In this document: piece after piece, positions 26,501-36,330 of the stretch
Position numbering within the stretch: position 1 is the stretch's first letter
How the letters are laid out: every line of letters starts with the position of its first letter
From: Isoetes taiwanensis
Taxonomy: Eukaryota > Streptophyta > Lycopodiopsida > Isoetales > Isoetaceae
DNA length: 64,000 nucleotides
Assembly: GCA_021234155.1 (NCBI GenBank)
Contig: JAJEKV010000005.1
Location: forward strand, 19,328,089-19,392,088
Reading direction: 5' to 3'
The notes under the pieces: model-generated
What the model was told of the DNA's origin: nothing
Databases searched by the model: none
What the model saw: only the letters and a program-made list of their open reading frames with translations
Program-made: the position numbers and the translations under genes

Positions 26501-27064
26501 GGGCCGAGATGAGAACTGTGGAGGGGTTTACTAATTGCCAAAGATCCATGTTATTTAAGTGATTGAATGTACCTAATGCTGTAAATTAAGGGACATCAAG
26601 ATTTGTTTTATCTACTTTGCTTATTTAAACAAGCAAGGTGAAGGGCTTAAGAGCCCAAGAAATCTAATGCTTACCCGCTAGTGCTTAGGTCTTTACCCCG
26701 ACTAAGGCTAATGTTCCTATGGTTTGCCGCAGTAACAAGATTTTTGTTCCTTGTTATGTTTTTCCATCAAATATTGAAAAGCATTATTCAAAAGTCGAAT
26801 GGATTCAGATTTGATTTGATGTATACCGTAATCCTTTATGTGAGTTGTTCTTTACTCTTTTACATTTCTCGTTGGAAACATTTTATCTTTTGGTTGTCAA
26901 TTTTGCAAAATATACATCCTGTTCCTTTGTCTTTTCTCTCGTTATAAGTATTTTGTTAATTCAAAAGATTCTTCTGATTTTTTGGCTTTTGTTCATATTT
27001 AGGCCTAGATTAAAAAAATAGTCTAGGGCTGCAAATTGACCTGAAAGATCATGGATGGAAAAGT
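23515..27064 (+). repeat. Left terminal direct repeat (with LINE inside)
   Basis: Positions 23,515-23,663 and 25,433-27,064 match 31,271-33,174, and a LINE fills the gap. This copy lacks about 100 bp present in the right copy near 32,385-32,495. It carries many CCG where the right copy has CTG. A T-tract directly precedes both copies. Confidence 0.9.
23664..25432 (-). mobile_element. 5'-truncated LINE (non-LTR retrotransposon) 1
   Basis: On the minus strand the frame at 25,307-24,912 opens with MPREKLWERLRQLEVPMDM and continues through DRLEQRLM and LLAHTPEDMRSHLDA, as in LINE reverse transcriptases. Frames at 24,834-24,296 contain CGVEVQGPGGVPCYLGDLEQ, typical of the region after the polymerase. 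The endonuclease and the 5' part are missing. The 3' end carries a TTCTA microsatellite tail (23,664-23,696). The matching empty site near 31,420 proves insertion. Many stops and shifts are present, so it is dead as sequenced. Confidence 0.85.
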
Positions 27065-27205
27065 TTGTTGTCCAAATTTAAAGGTTTTTTTTTTTTCACA
27101 TATTCGGCCTCGTGTTATACTTGAGACCTTAAAATATGTTCTCGATATTTTTTGTGTGTGGATTACTTTATTTATTCCCATACTAATGATTATTGATTCC
27201 TATAG

Positions 27206-28738
27206 GATTTGACAAACATCGACCGTGTGACTTGGATCCAAGCCTTCAATGGTTTAAAGAGCTGATTTCACTCAAATATAATGAGCTTTGCGCTCAAACC
27301 ATCTTGGTATGCATCAAGAACAAGAAAATTCACTCTTTAATTACTTTTAAAGAGGTAAATCTCACTGACAAAAGCAAATCTTTGGTTACTTTCCTTGGTT
27401 TCAACGGATGGTTTAGGCTATTCCAACAAATGAAGAAAGTAAATTTCCAGTTCACAAAAAGCAAGGAAATTATTGACAGAGTCTGTAAAGATGCTAGCTC
27501 AATATTTTTTCAAAGAACGGTCTTAGAAGATCCTGGGCCAAAGTATTTATGGATACTCTAACTGCTTTGGAAGATGCGAATGGTATTGTCAATTCTTTTC
27601 AAGAGGACAACATTGCTGTTATAAATGAAAATCAGCAAGATCAGCCTGATTGTTTATTTTCTGAAGAAGACCTCTTAGAAGAGGAATATGTGGAAAAAGA
27701 ATGTTCAGATAAGGATATTCCTGTTGAGAACAATGTGGAGGATTCTGGCCTAGAGAATTTTGACTGTGTTCCTAACCTCAATCTTTCAAGCTCAACTTGC
27801 TTCCTGGGCCATAATGTAATACCTGCTGAATGTTACAACCCGCTTATGAGCATGCAATTTGGAAGAGTCTAAATTTAGGTGCACTGGATCCTATTAATGA
27901 GGACACTTGGTGTGCTTTGGCTGGTATTACAAAGGAGGAAATCAAGGCAGCAAAAGATGCGGCACATAAGCTTGAGAAGTATTTTGACAAAATTTTCGGA
28001 GACATTCCTTTTGACATGGATTTCTTTGATATGACGTGCTCTAAGGACAATGAAATTCAAGTATGCCAAAAAGGACATATGGCCTACCCAAATATGGAAA
28101 GAAATGACTATTACCTTAAAAGGATATGGAGGACACACTGTCCATATTTTACTTGCATGTGTGAGAAGAATCTCAAGCTGATTAAGAAAAAAGAAGATAA
28201 GTGCAGGACTGGTATTGTTTGGTTTGATCACGCCATTTGGTATGCCCTGAACAATCTTGATGTTATTTACCCGTGTTTATCTCCCTTGCCAAAATGGTGG
28301 CTCTCACAAAATGCATCAATAAGATTCTTTCGACCAAGGGTCTTGGCTTTTGTGTCCTATTTGGAGATGAGGAAAATTATGTTAGAAATGGCTCCTGCTT
28401 ATGCCAATTCTCCTGAAAAGAGCTTAAAGCCACTGTTTGGAAATGACAAGTTGGCAGACATCTCTGAAAAAATGATCAAACCAATCAAGTTCTTGAAGTT
28501 TCAAGGTACTGGTTCTAAACCTGCCTTTGGTTCTAAATTGGTGTACCAAGACAAGCTCTCACGTTGGCACTACGAGGAAAAATTACTCCAAAATTTCCTC
28601 CTAGAATCACCGTGGATCCAAATAATGATGGCGTTAATCCTTTGCGTACCAATCACCCCGATTTTAAAAGCCAATGGTGACAAAGATTTGATGAGTATTC
28701 TATTACTAAAGGGGAAACAAAACTATCAAGTAAAATGA
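27206..28738 (+). pseudogene. N-terminal part of the Penelope-like element ORF
   Basis: Coding-like sequence begins after the acceptor TTCCTATAG (27,205) as FDKHRPCDLDPSLQWF. It switches frame near 27,550 into an acidic linker (EEDLLEEEYVEKECSDKD) and again near 27,835 into MLQPAYEHAIWKSLNL and a Cys/His-rich stretch (HCPYFTCMCEKN). Near 28,580 the better frame changes once more (FPPRITVDPNNDG) and reaches a TGA where Trp would suit. I recognise no domain here, and no GIY-YIG motif is visible. The segment is probably one or more exons, with a donor somewhere in 28,740-28,840. Earlier exons may lie in the left terminal repeat. Confidence 0.5.
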
Positions 28739-29096
28739 GTACATTCTCAAAATGCAAGAAAAGGATGGTTTTAATGAGTAAATCTTTTTGTGCTTCCACC
28801 CTACTTGGATTTTTTTGTATAAGTTTTACCAAGGTGCAAAGGAGTCAAAAAACAAATATATAAATTTTACTTTTGCCATTTGGCTTGGTTCTTAGAACCG
28901 AAAAACAGAGATATATTTGTACTGGTTTCTTTTTACCAATTTTGGAATATTTGAAAAGTATCCCAAGCTTTGCAAATTATATGCTTTTCCTCAATTTCTC
29001 GTTGCACACTTCCTTTGGTATTTATTTCCTGCTAATTTTTTATGAAATACATCATGTAATTCAAATGATTAAAACAGGCTTTGTTCTGTTTTTTAG
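28739..29096 (+). other. Probable intron in the reverse transcriptase gene
   Basis: The sequence is T-rich and poor in coding character, and ends TTCTGTTTTTTAG at 29,096, a good plant splice acceptor. The reading frame after it continues directly into the reverse transcriptase (GKTDKTRLIVRDIN). The donor is not settled. Retained introns are unusual for retroelements but documented in Penelope-like elements. Confidence 0.45.
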
Positions 29097-30347
29097 GGCA
29101 AAACTGACAAGACCAGATTGATAGTTAGAGACATCAACATGAAGAAACATCTCAGCATAGAAAAAGAGCAAAAGATTGCCCGAATTGTGCACCTTAAATT
29201 TCTTTCCAAAGCTTTGGATAAGTTTAAAGTAAAAAATATATTCTATACAGTTATGTCAGAAACGCTACTGGAAAGAGGCACAGAACTAGTTGACAATACC
29301 AAGTTTGCTTGGAAATATGTCGATCAGGTGAGACACAAAGTATGTAAACCTTTCAAAGTGTTTGCTGAAGGGGTTTCCAATCACTGCTCGTGTAAAAACC
29401 CAAACTTGGCAAAATTCATTGACCCTTTGATTAAACATTTCAGAACAACAGATTTGGACATTATACACAGTACAAAGCTGAAAAAAGCTTTCCAATGTGG
29501 TCTCAACCACATCCCTGATCAGGGCTTAAGTATTCAAGAATTTATGGATGATTTTTCCAGGGCTTGTGAACAATTCTTAACAGTACACAAGTTTGACTTA
29601 TTGGATTTGAATGATGAAGACCTGAGAAATATCTTCAACATGTTAACTCAAATGGCTCACAGAGAGATTACATATTTTAAAAAATCCTTGAAGATTAAGA
29701 GGTTCTTATGGGCTGATCCAGATGTAAAAAAGAATTTATTATGGTTAAATCACAATTTGTTTGTGGCTGAGGTCGACAAAGCCTCCAATAATGCTGATTT
29801 CATATGTCCATTTCACATAGCAGAGGCTGCTATAGAAAGACTAAATGGAGAGGATTTTGAAAAAATAAGCTATGTTCCTCAAGAAGTCTACAAACTATGT
29901 GAGACTCAGATCTCATACTTTATGGGGGCTGGCCAGATCAGTAACTTCAAGCTTCCTTACCTCATGGCCATGTACAAAGCCCATAAACAGGAGTACAGAT
30001 GGATTACTAATGCCAATAAGACTCTATTTTCTGAAATTTCTGATATGATCACAGCGGTACTAAATAGTTGCCTGGAAATATGGCCTGCCATTTGTCATAA
30101 AAAAATAGCGAGATTGAAAATATGGGGTCAGAAGGAGGTAAATCCTTGTTGGATTGTAAATTCAGTCTATGATGTAGTTCTTAACCTACCTCTGAAGATT
30201 CATGATGTTTTTTCAGACGACATAACTAAGTGTTATGAGACCATTCCACTATTTAGTAATGATGGAATAATTGAAGTAATAAACATTATTGCTGACATTA
30301 TGGCAAATTTGAGCTTATTTTTAAACACAAATACGATAAGGTATTGA
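29097..30347 (+). pseudogene. Reverse transcriptase, fingers and motif A
   Basis: The open frame (ATG at 29,157 or splice entry at 29,097) runs about 400 codons. A fingers motif of the DKA-N-FIC type appears as VDKASNNADFICPFHIAEA at about 29,772-29,830. Motif A appears as FSDDITKCYETIPL at about 30,210-30,252, with the metal-binding Asp in DDI. The frame stops at 30,347, in the middle of the palm, and continues in another frame at 30,344, so a single-base change separates the halves. The motif style (Asp followed by CYE) suits Penelope-like and related eukaryotic reverse transcriptases, not Ty1/Ty3. Confidence 0.7.
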
Positions 30348-31156
30348 TAAAATGGGTCAGATCTTCTAAAGATAAGGAGTATGTTAGTTGGAAATACTTG
30401 AACAAGTGCATTTTCAAAGAGATGAACAATTGGCTCTTATCTCATTGTTTTTTACAAATGGGACAAAATATATGGAAACATATTAAAGGGATTCCGATGG
30501 GTTTTTCTTGCAGTCCAGCCTGGTGCAATTTGTACTTGGCTTGGTATGAACTTATTTTTCTGCTTAAACTTTCTGAAGCTGGCAGGATTGCAGATATCTA
30601 CAAGTTCCAATATGCTGCTAGATACATGGATGACTTAAACATCCCAAATGGTGGAGATCTGTTACAGTACTTCTCGAAAGATTCTGAGATTACTGTGTAT
30701 AACTTACAATTGCTTGGCATAAAAAATGAAACTAAGTATCGTTTTTCAAATGATGCTTATGGGTATGAAAGCAACTTCCTTAACATTACAATACAAGTAC
30801 TGGATCAGGAAAGGGGAATATTTAACATTTCTAGATTTGATAAGAGAACCAAACTGCCTTTCAAAGTGCACAAATACATAATGGCAGAAAGCTGCAGACC
30901 TTACGCCCAAGCCTCAAAAGTGATCATTTCTCAAATACTGCCATATGTCTATACTCATTCCAATGCTCTGGAAGCTGCAAAGGATATTCATGATCTCATA
31001 AACACTTTTTGTGACAATGGATTTGCCAGGAATGATATCATTAGAGGAGTTGTACACACTCTAGAAAACGACATGTTTCCGGGCATACTTTACAGTATAA
31101 AAGATATGCTGAAATTCTTAAAAGACCTTATATTCAACAAGAGTTTGGGTGCATAG
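30344..31156 (+). pseudogene. Reverse transcriptase, palm and thumb
   Basis: This 270-codon frame continues the polymerase after the frame change. Motif B is GIPMGFSCSPAWCNLYL (about 30,487-30,540). Motif C is RYMDDLNIPN (about 30,618-30,648), with both catalytic Asp intact. Downstream, NFLNITIQVL and FDKRTKLPFKVHKYI followed by VIISQILPY match the after-palm pattern of Penelope-like polymerases, especially the Naiad/Chlamys branch as I recall it. The stop is TAG at 31,154. No endonuclease follows. The frame is otherwise clean, suggesting fairly recent activity. Confidence 0.75.
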
Positions 31157-31247
31157 GACGGGTAGGGCCTTGTGGTACAACAAGATCCTACTCTCCTTGT
31201 TTGTACTAGAATTTAAGAAATATCCTGCTGCAAGGCCCCCTGTCCTA
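31154..31247 (+). other. Stem-loop at the reverse transcriptase stop codon
   Basis: TAGGACGGGTAGGGCCTTG (31,154-31,172) is nearly complementary to CAAGGCCCCCTGTCCTA (31,231-31,247). It forms a stem of about 17 pairs with a loop of about 58 bases. The stop codon is inside the 5' arm. It could be a recognition structure for template priming. I found no hammerhead ribozyme core in it. Confidence 0.6.
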
Positions 31248-31270
31248 CGGAAGGAGGCATGGTTTTTTTA

Positions 31271-33174
31271 TTAACAGTTGTTTCTTATGTAAAAGGTGGC
31301 ATTCCTATGGGGAGTAAATTGCTATCTCCTTTAGTTTGTTTAATTTGTGTAGCAGATTAAAGGCCTAGGACCTATGACATTAATGGTTCTAAGGATTGTT
31401 TATGATGATATGGTTATAGGGATGCTCTTTTTTCGAAACTTCCAAAGTACCAATCGATGGAGTACCAATGATATGATCTACTGTGAGTTATATTGGCAGT
31501 CTGAGTTAAATAAGCATAGGTGTACTGTTTGAAAGCTATACACCCTTAGTGCTTAGAAATAGGACTTTGACAAATTGGAATGTAATGCAGCATATTGATA
31601 ACGGGCATGATATTTGCACATGAACTATTATCCATCATAAGGGAAAGAAAATTGATTAATATTTAACGGACCATGAAAAATGAAATAACTCCTTTAGGGC
31701 TTATCGAACAAGAGTGAACGATGGTTTACGATGGCATGAATCAAGGAACTGCTTTTGAAGAAATGTCGGTAATAAGTACTCTATTTTCCTTGATAAATAT
31801 GGAATAATAGTGTTAAGTTTTAAGAGCAAAGAAGATGTTTGGTCTGCCGGACTTGTTATTTCGGGCAATAGCCAGGTTGAAAAAATGACCCGCAAAAAGG
31901 GAGATCTAAATATGGCTACTAGGAAGAGGATTGAGAAAGAAAAAGCCAGCTCTATAAAAATCAAGAGCAAGTTCTTCCAATATCAGAAGATTGTGATTGC
32001 TCCTGAGTCTAGAAATGATTTGGTAAGAGGCACTGGCTCTATGGTTAAATCTGGGCAAGAATTTGTCCAATGCACAGATCAGGAAAGTGTGGCACAAGAA
32101 ATAGTGCAGAATTCTGTTTCTTTAGAGGAGCAGGATGATGGAGAGAAGCGCATCAAGAATTTCCCTCCCAACAGAAAAGCAAAAGCATCTGCTCAAGACA
32201 AGGGAAAGCAACTGCCAAGCTCATCAGGTTTGATTGCATATTATACATTGCCTTTTGCTATTTAATGTTCCATACTGATCTTATTACCCTATGCCCTTAA
32301 TAAGCATTGAGGAAATCAGTCTGGTTAAAGGTTCATTAGATCCAAATTACTGGATCTAAGAATTACATCTCTAGCTTTTAATTTATGGTGGTATTAATTT
32401 CTTTTATGTTGATTATTGTGATTCTAGCAATAACTAAATGGAAACATTAGTTCTGGAGTGTTTTCCACATTTTTTAAGTGCTAACGCTGTGTAAGACAAA
32501 TCTTCACATATTGTAATAACAGATCTGGAAAAACAATTGGAACTAACCTTAAGATTAAGCGGTATTCTTTATCTATGCTATTGTAACTTTAGACTGGCTG
32601 AGATAAGAACTGTAAGGGGTTTACTAATTGCCAGCATCCATGTTATTTAAGTGATTGAATGTACCTAATGCTGTAAATTAAGGGACATCCGTATTTGTTT
32701 TGTCTACTTTGCTTATTTAAACAAGCAAGGTGAAGGGCGAAGAGCCCAAGAAATCTAATGCTTACCTGCTAGTGCTTAGGTCTTTACCCTGACTAAGGCT
32801 AATGTTCCTATAGTTTGCTGCAGGTAACAAGATTTCTTGCTCCTTGTTATGTTTTTCCATCAAATATTGAAAAGCATTATTCAAAAGCTGAATGGATTCA
32901 GATTCGATTTGGATGTATACCAGAATCCTTTACATGAGTTGTTCTTTACTCTTTTACATTTCTGTTGAAACATTTTATCTTTCTATTGTCAATTTTGCAA
33001 AATATACATCCTGCCTTTGTCTTCTCATATAAGTATTTTGTTAATTCAAAGGATTCTTCTGATTTCTTGGCTTTTGTTCATATTTTAAGGCCTAGATTAA
33101 AATTACACCTGTTTTAGTCTGGGGCTGCAAAGTGACCTGAAATGTTCTTTGTATAAAGATCATGGATAGAAAAG
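31271..33174 (+). repeat. Right terminal direct repeat
   Basis: This is the uninterrupted copy, starting TTAACAGTTGTTTC after a T-tract and ending near GATAGAAAAG. It preserves the empty site of the LINE in the left copy (TTATAGGGATGC at about 31,414-31,425). It contains an open frame at 31,810-32,265 and a possible exon after TTTGCTGCAG (about 32,822). Confidence 0.9.
31810..32265 (+). CDS. Lysine-rich ORF in the right terminal repeat
   Basis: The 151-codon frame is highly charged (for example MATRKRIEKEKASSIKIKSK) and followed by a Glu-rich stretch. It may end at a splice donor (CATCAG|GTTTGA, about 32,228) rather than at the TAA. The same sequence in the left repeat (about 25,800-26,270) is broken by several indels. 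If the left repeat supplies the first exons of the element, this would be the start of the element protein; here it would be a spare copy. No known domain was seen. Confidence 0.35.
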   Translation: MLSFKSKEDVWSAGLVISGNSQVEKMTRKKGDLNMATRKRIEKEKASSIKIKSKFFQYQKIVIAPESRNDLVRGTGSMVKSGQEFVQCTDQESVAQEIVQNSVSLEEQDDGEKRIKNFPPNRKAKASAQDKGKQLPSSSGLIAYYTLPFAI

Positions 33175-33214
33175 TCATGGTTTTTAAATACTAACTTTTC
33201 TATTTTGGTTACAG

Positions 33215-33756
33215 ACTGCAGGACATGTTTTGGAAGTTTGGGGCTATTATTAGAAGCAAACATGAGGTTTGGATTGGAGTAACAGGTACTGAGGAAGTGG
33301 CATTTGATATAAGGAGTAGTCCAATATTTGCTAATGCCAGAAAGGCTACCATTGCTTCTATGAGGAGATCTCGTGAAGACCGTGTGTACATCCGTGGAAT
33401 TGGCTCGCCGCTGACATTGATCATTCAATTCTTTGCAATAGAGGCTTGCAGAGAAGGTTTATGTTCTATTATGTATCTAAGTTTGCTATCTGAGGTAGGG
33501 ACGAGCTATACAAATTGGTAGTTTCTGATTTTCAAGTTTTGGTTATTGAGGGAAAAGAATGCCTAGAATATAGTGAGAGAGCTAGTAAGAATTATGAGAT
33601 ATCAACTAATAATACTGTGAAGAGACCTTCGATTGCCCCGGGTGTTTTGAGGATGTGGTCTTGACATTTAAATGCCTTGTGAGGCATCTCCCTATTCCTG
33701 AAACTGATGCAGATTCTTCTCGATTTGTGTTTACGCAATGCATCAATGGCCCGAAA
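33215..33756 (+). pseudogene. Recombinase exon 2 (catalytic domain, first half)
   Basis: The acceptor TTGGTTACAG ends at 33,214. The frame first gives LQDMFWKFGAIIR and FANARKATIASM, then shifts near 33,400 to a frame reading FMFYYVSKFAI-stop-GRDELYKLV and on to CLEYSERASKNYE. The stop is TGA in the place of the conserved first catalytic Arg of the LRG-DE motif. A further one-base shift near 33,650 leads to LTFKCLVRHLPIPETDADS and CINGPK at the donor. As sequenced it could not make an active enzyme. Confidence 0.7.
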
Positions 33757-33823
33757 GTTTAATGTTATTTTCTTGTTTTTCTATTTCTAGTTTCTGGCCT
33801 AATTCTATGTTTATTTGGCATAG

Positions 33824-34250
33824 GTATGGTACAATAGAAAGCATAGGGTCAGCCCTAAGGTCTTAGGAGGTTGGATGAAATATATGCTAAAACCTATAGG
33901 TGTTGAAGGCAATTTATTTGGGAAATCAGGAAGGAGTAATGTTGTTTCTAGACTTGCAAGGGCTAATGTGCCGATTGATGTTGGCATGAATGTGACTAGA
34001 CACCGGAATCCAGAATCGTACATGTTTAATGATGTCTATTCCAATGAATCGGGCCGCTTGATGCAAGTCAGGTTTCTAATAGCTTTGATGTTTTGCCTGC
34101 ACCTTCAAATTTAGAGAATCTGAATATCGCAGGTAATTGTCTGAATTTTATACTTGTTCTCAAGTATTCTAGTTTTTTAAGTTGTTCTGGTTTTCCAATA
34201 GGTGATACAAAGACTGAGGAGTTTGAAGATAAGGGAATGATTATGTTAGA
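33824..34250 (+). pseudogene. Recombinase exons 3 and 4 (catalytic C-terminus)
   Basis: Exon 3 (33,824-34,132) begins after TTTGGCATAG and encodes WYNRKHRVSPKVLGGWMKYM and then the catalytic boxes. KSGRSNVVSRLARANVP carries the second Arg (Lys replaces the usual His of HxxR), and TRHRNPESYMFND carries the second-box His and the candidate nucleophile Tyr. A one-base shift follows near 34,060, after which the frame runs to the donor at 34,132. A 69 bp intron (34,133-34,201) leads to exon 4, a charged tail that runs into GGAA repeats marking a LINE insertion. Nothing downstream of the LINE was identified as the missing end. Confidence 0.7.
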
Positions 34251-35391
34251 AGGAAGGAAGGAAGGAAGTATATTTTAACGTCCGCGGAGGCCAAACTTGA
34301 CCTATAAGACGGTACATGCAGTACTCAAAGCAGATAAAACCACACCAAAAAGACAAATGCTACTATACAATGTGTCCCTACTACTGGAATGAAAAAACCC
34401 CCACATGGGAGGAAAAACCCTAGTAGTAGGCTCTCGATCCCTTTGTCATGTAAGGGATTCTTTTGATGGTAGAGACTTGCAAAATGTAGGATGCGTAGAC
34501 GGCAAACCATTGGCGATGCTAACAATTGATGCAAGCGGTGCCGTGATAGCATCTAAGATCAGCATGTGTTGCTCGGATATACGTGATATGCTCTGGACAC
34601 TCTTGCGCAGCATGGTGCTGATCCTCTACCGTCCGCATGTGGCAACACCGCATATTCTCTCATGCCGGGGATTCTCGCCTCCATCCGAAGTCCAACCACC
34701 TTTGTCAATTTCGGAGATGATGGGACACCGCCCTCACTGAGGCAATAGCTCCGCTTCTTCATAGATATATGTGCTTTCAAGTATTGGTGTGGGCCATGTT
34801 CCGTTGTTGAATTAACTTATGCGGTGATAGTGCTCGCTTTTTAGGCTTTGCACGAAGTGGTCGCGATCCCACGTAGAGTGGTGGCAAAGCTACCATTCGT
34901 GATGTGCAACCGCCCCCGGGCATCGTGCATAGCCACAACCGGCCGGTAGTCTATAGACCACGCTATGAACCACCCTTGGCGCGTTCCCCGCCATACCCTC
35001 GGGGCCGCTAGGCTCTTGTGCCAATAACAAAGCCCCTGGGAAGACGCTTGTGCATCCATGCCGGTGACCTTGTGGAAATATGCAAGATGTCCGCAAGATA
35101 GCGTATCGTTGCAGGGCCATGTTGAATGTTGCGTGCACCGCGGTCCTTGATACCTAGGTCGTATGTTAAGAAGGCCTTTTGCACCCTCTCTAGCTTATCC
35201 CAAGTGTTCTTGCTAATTGCCGGACCCCGCACTCTCTACCCCATACAACAATACCGGGTTCAACGAAAGTGCTCAACAGTGTGCTCTACGCGCCAACCAC
35301 ATAGGTCTATTCTCAGCAGCTATTCTCAAGATAGCATGCTGTGGTTTCCATCCGCTGACCCGCCTTTTCCACACAAATATCCCATAACATG

Positions 35392-36330
35392 CTAGCTAAA
35401 AGTCTTCCATTCCCGTGATACTTGAAGGTCCTTACAACATCCACCTTCTCGCCCCTCCTCAGAATAGAGATCCGGGATATCATGTCGCGCGAGGAGAGGA
35501 CCGCCAGAGCTTAGTTTTCTACAGTTCACCGCCATTCCCCTTGTGTCACGTAACCTACTAAGGGTGTCCAAATGTCGCCGTGATACTCCCCGGGTCGTAT
35601 GGGATAGCAAGTCTACATCGCCTGATAGAGCAATTGCCTTATACCAGATGCTCGGTAGTCGGCCACCGCCCCCATGTTCTGCATCCGTGTCTCCAACTTG
35701 TAATGTAGAGACCAAAAGAGCTGGAGATAAATGCATATCCCTGCTTAACCCCTATGATGCTAGCAAACTCGGGCCGACCGATGCAGCAATGCAACAGATA
35801 TCCTATCATAGAGTCTATAGATGACATTTTGTAAGTCCTGGGCATGCATGTACCGCAAATGCTCGCCACAACAGTCTCGAGGGACCGTGATCATATGCCG
35901 CCTTGAAATCTAATTAAAACAAGAGTACAGTCACGCCGCATTAAGTAGTAGCTTCCATAAGGATTCTCGAGAGTGAATATATGGTCGACAGGAGTGGGCG
36001 TGGCTTAAAACCCCGCCGCCAATCAAGACGATTCCGCCTTCCTTCCCCCATCGAAGTTAACTTTCTCCACCACACCCGCTAAAAGCTTTATGCAGTAATG
36101 GGCTCACCATGATCATGCGCGATAGTTCGCCAATCATCCCTATTACTGCCTTATGAATTGGGGTGACCTTGCTAACCATCCACTCCGGGAGGCCCTCCCT
36201 CATGGCCCGTTAATGATCGCCGCCGAGGCCCCAGCAAAGCTGGCCCACCCCATTTCAATAACTCGCTTGAAATCCCCGCAAGTCCTTCGCTTTGCCATTA
36301 GCCGTGTCTAAGGCCCCGCTGGATGTCTTC
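35392..36330 (-). pseudogene. Reverse transcriptase remnant of LINE 2
   Basis: The frame at 35,736-35,392 contains the region around the LINE catalytic box and its following helix (GDVDLLSHTTRGVSRRHLDT, then DTRGMAVNCRK). It lacks a clean YADD. Upstream frames on the same strand up to about 36,330 are short and shifted. It is the same general type as LINE 1 but clearly a different subfamily. Confidence 0.6.

Larger units (their letters stand above)
23515..33174 (+). mobile_element. Penelope-like retroelement with LTR-like repeats
   Basis: Direct repeats of about 1.8-1.9 kb (23,515-27,064, interrupted by a LINE, and 31,271-33,174) flank a 4.2 kb body encoding a reverse transcriptase. The whole lies inside intron 1 of the recombinase gene. 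The 41 and 40 bases left at the ends would make an intron of about 80 bp, like the other two introns. TTTTTAA occurs just outside both ends and may be the target-site duplication. Long direct repeats created by tandem insertion, together with retained introns, are known traits of Penelope-like elements. A true LTR element is the alternative, but the reverse transcriptase is not Ty1- or Ty3-like. Confidence 0.6.
23139..34250 (+). pseudogene. Split tyrosine recombinase gene (Crypton/DUF3504-like)
   Basis: Four exon-like blocks rejoin in frame at GT-AG borders: 23,139-23,473, 33,215-33,756, 33,824-34,132 and 34,202 onward. Together they give the layout of DUF3504-type tyrosine recombinases: an N-terminal core-binding region, then a catalytic domain with the SGR and RHRNPESY boxes. 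These enzymes cut and rejoin DNA through a tyrosine and move Crypton elements. Introns 2 and 3 are 67 and 69 bp; intron 1 is 9,741 bp because a retroelement entered it. The frame has a TAG in exon 1, a TGA at the first catalytic arginine position, and frameshifts near 33,400, 33,650 and 34,060. The 3' end is cut by a LINE at about 34,250. The family assignment comes from pattern recognition, not a search. Confidence 0.7.

Noticed and set aside
27206-28738. GIY-YIG endonuclease in the Penelope-like element
   Set aside because: No GIY or YIG motif or matching spacing could be seen in any frame of this part.
31154-31247. Hammerhead ribozyme in the RT 3' region
   Set aside because: A stem is present, but the conserved CTGATGA and GAAA core was not found.
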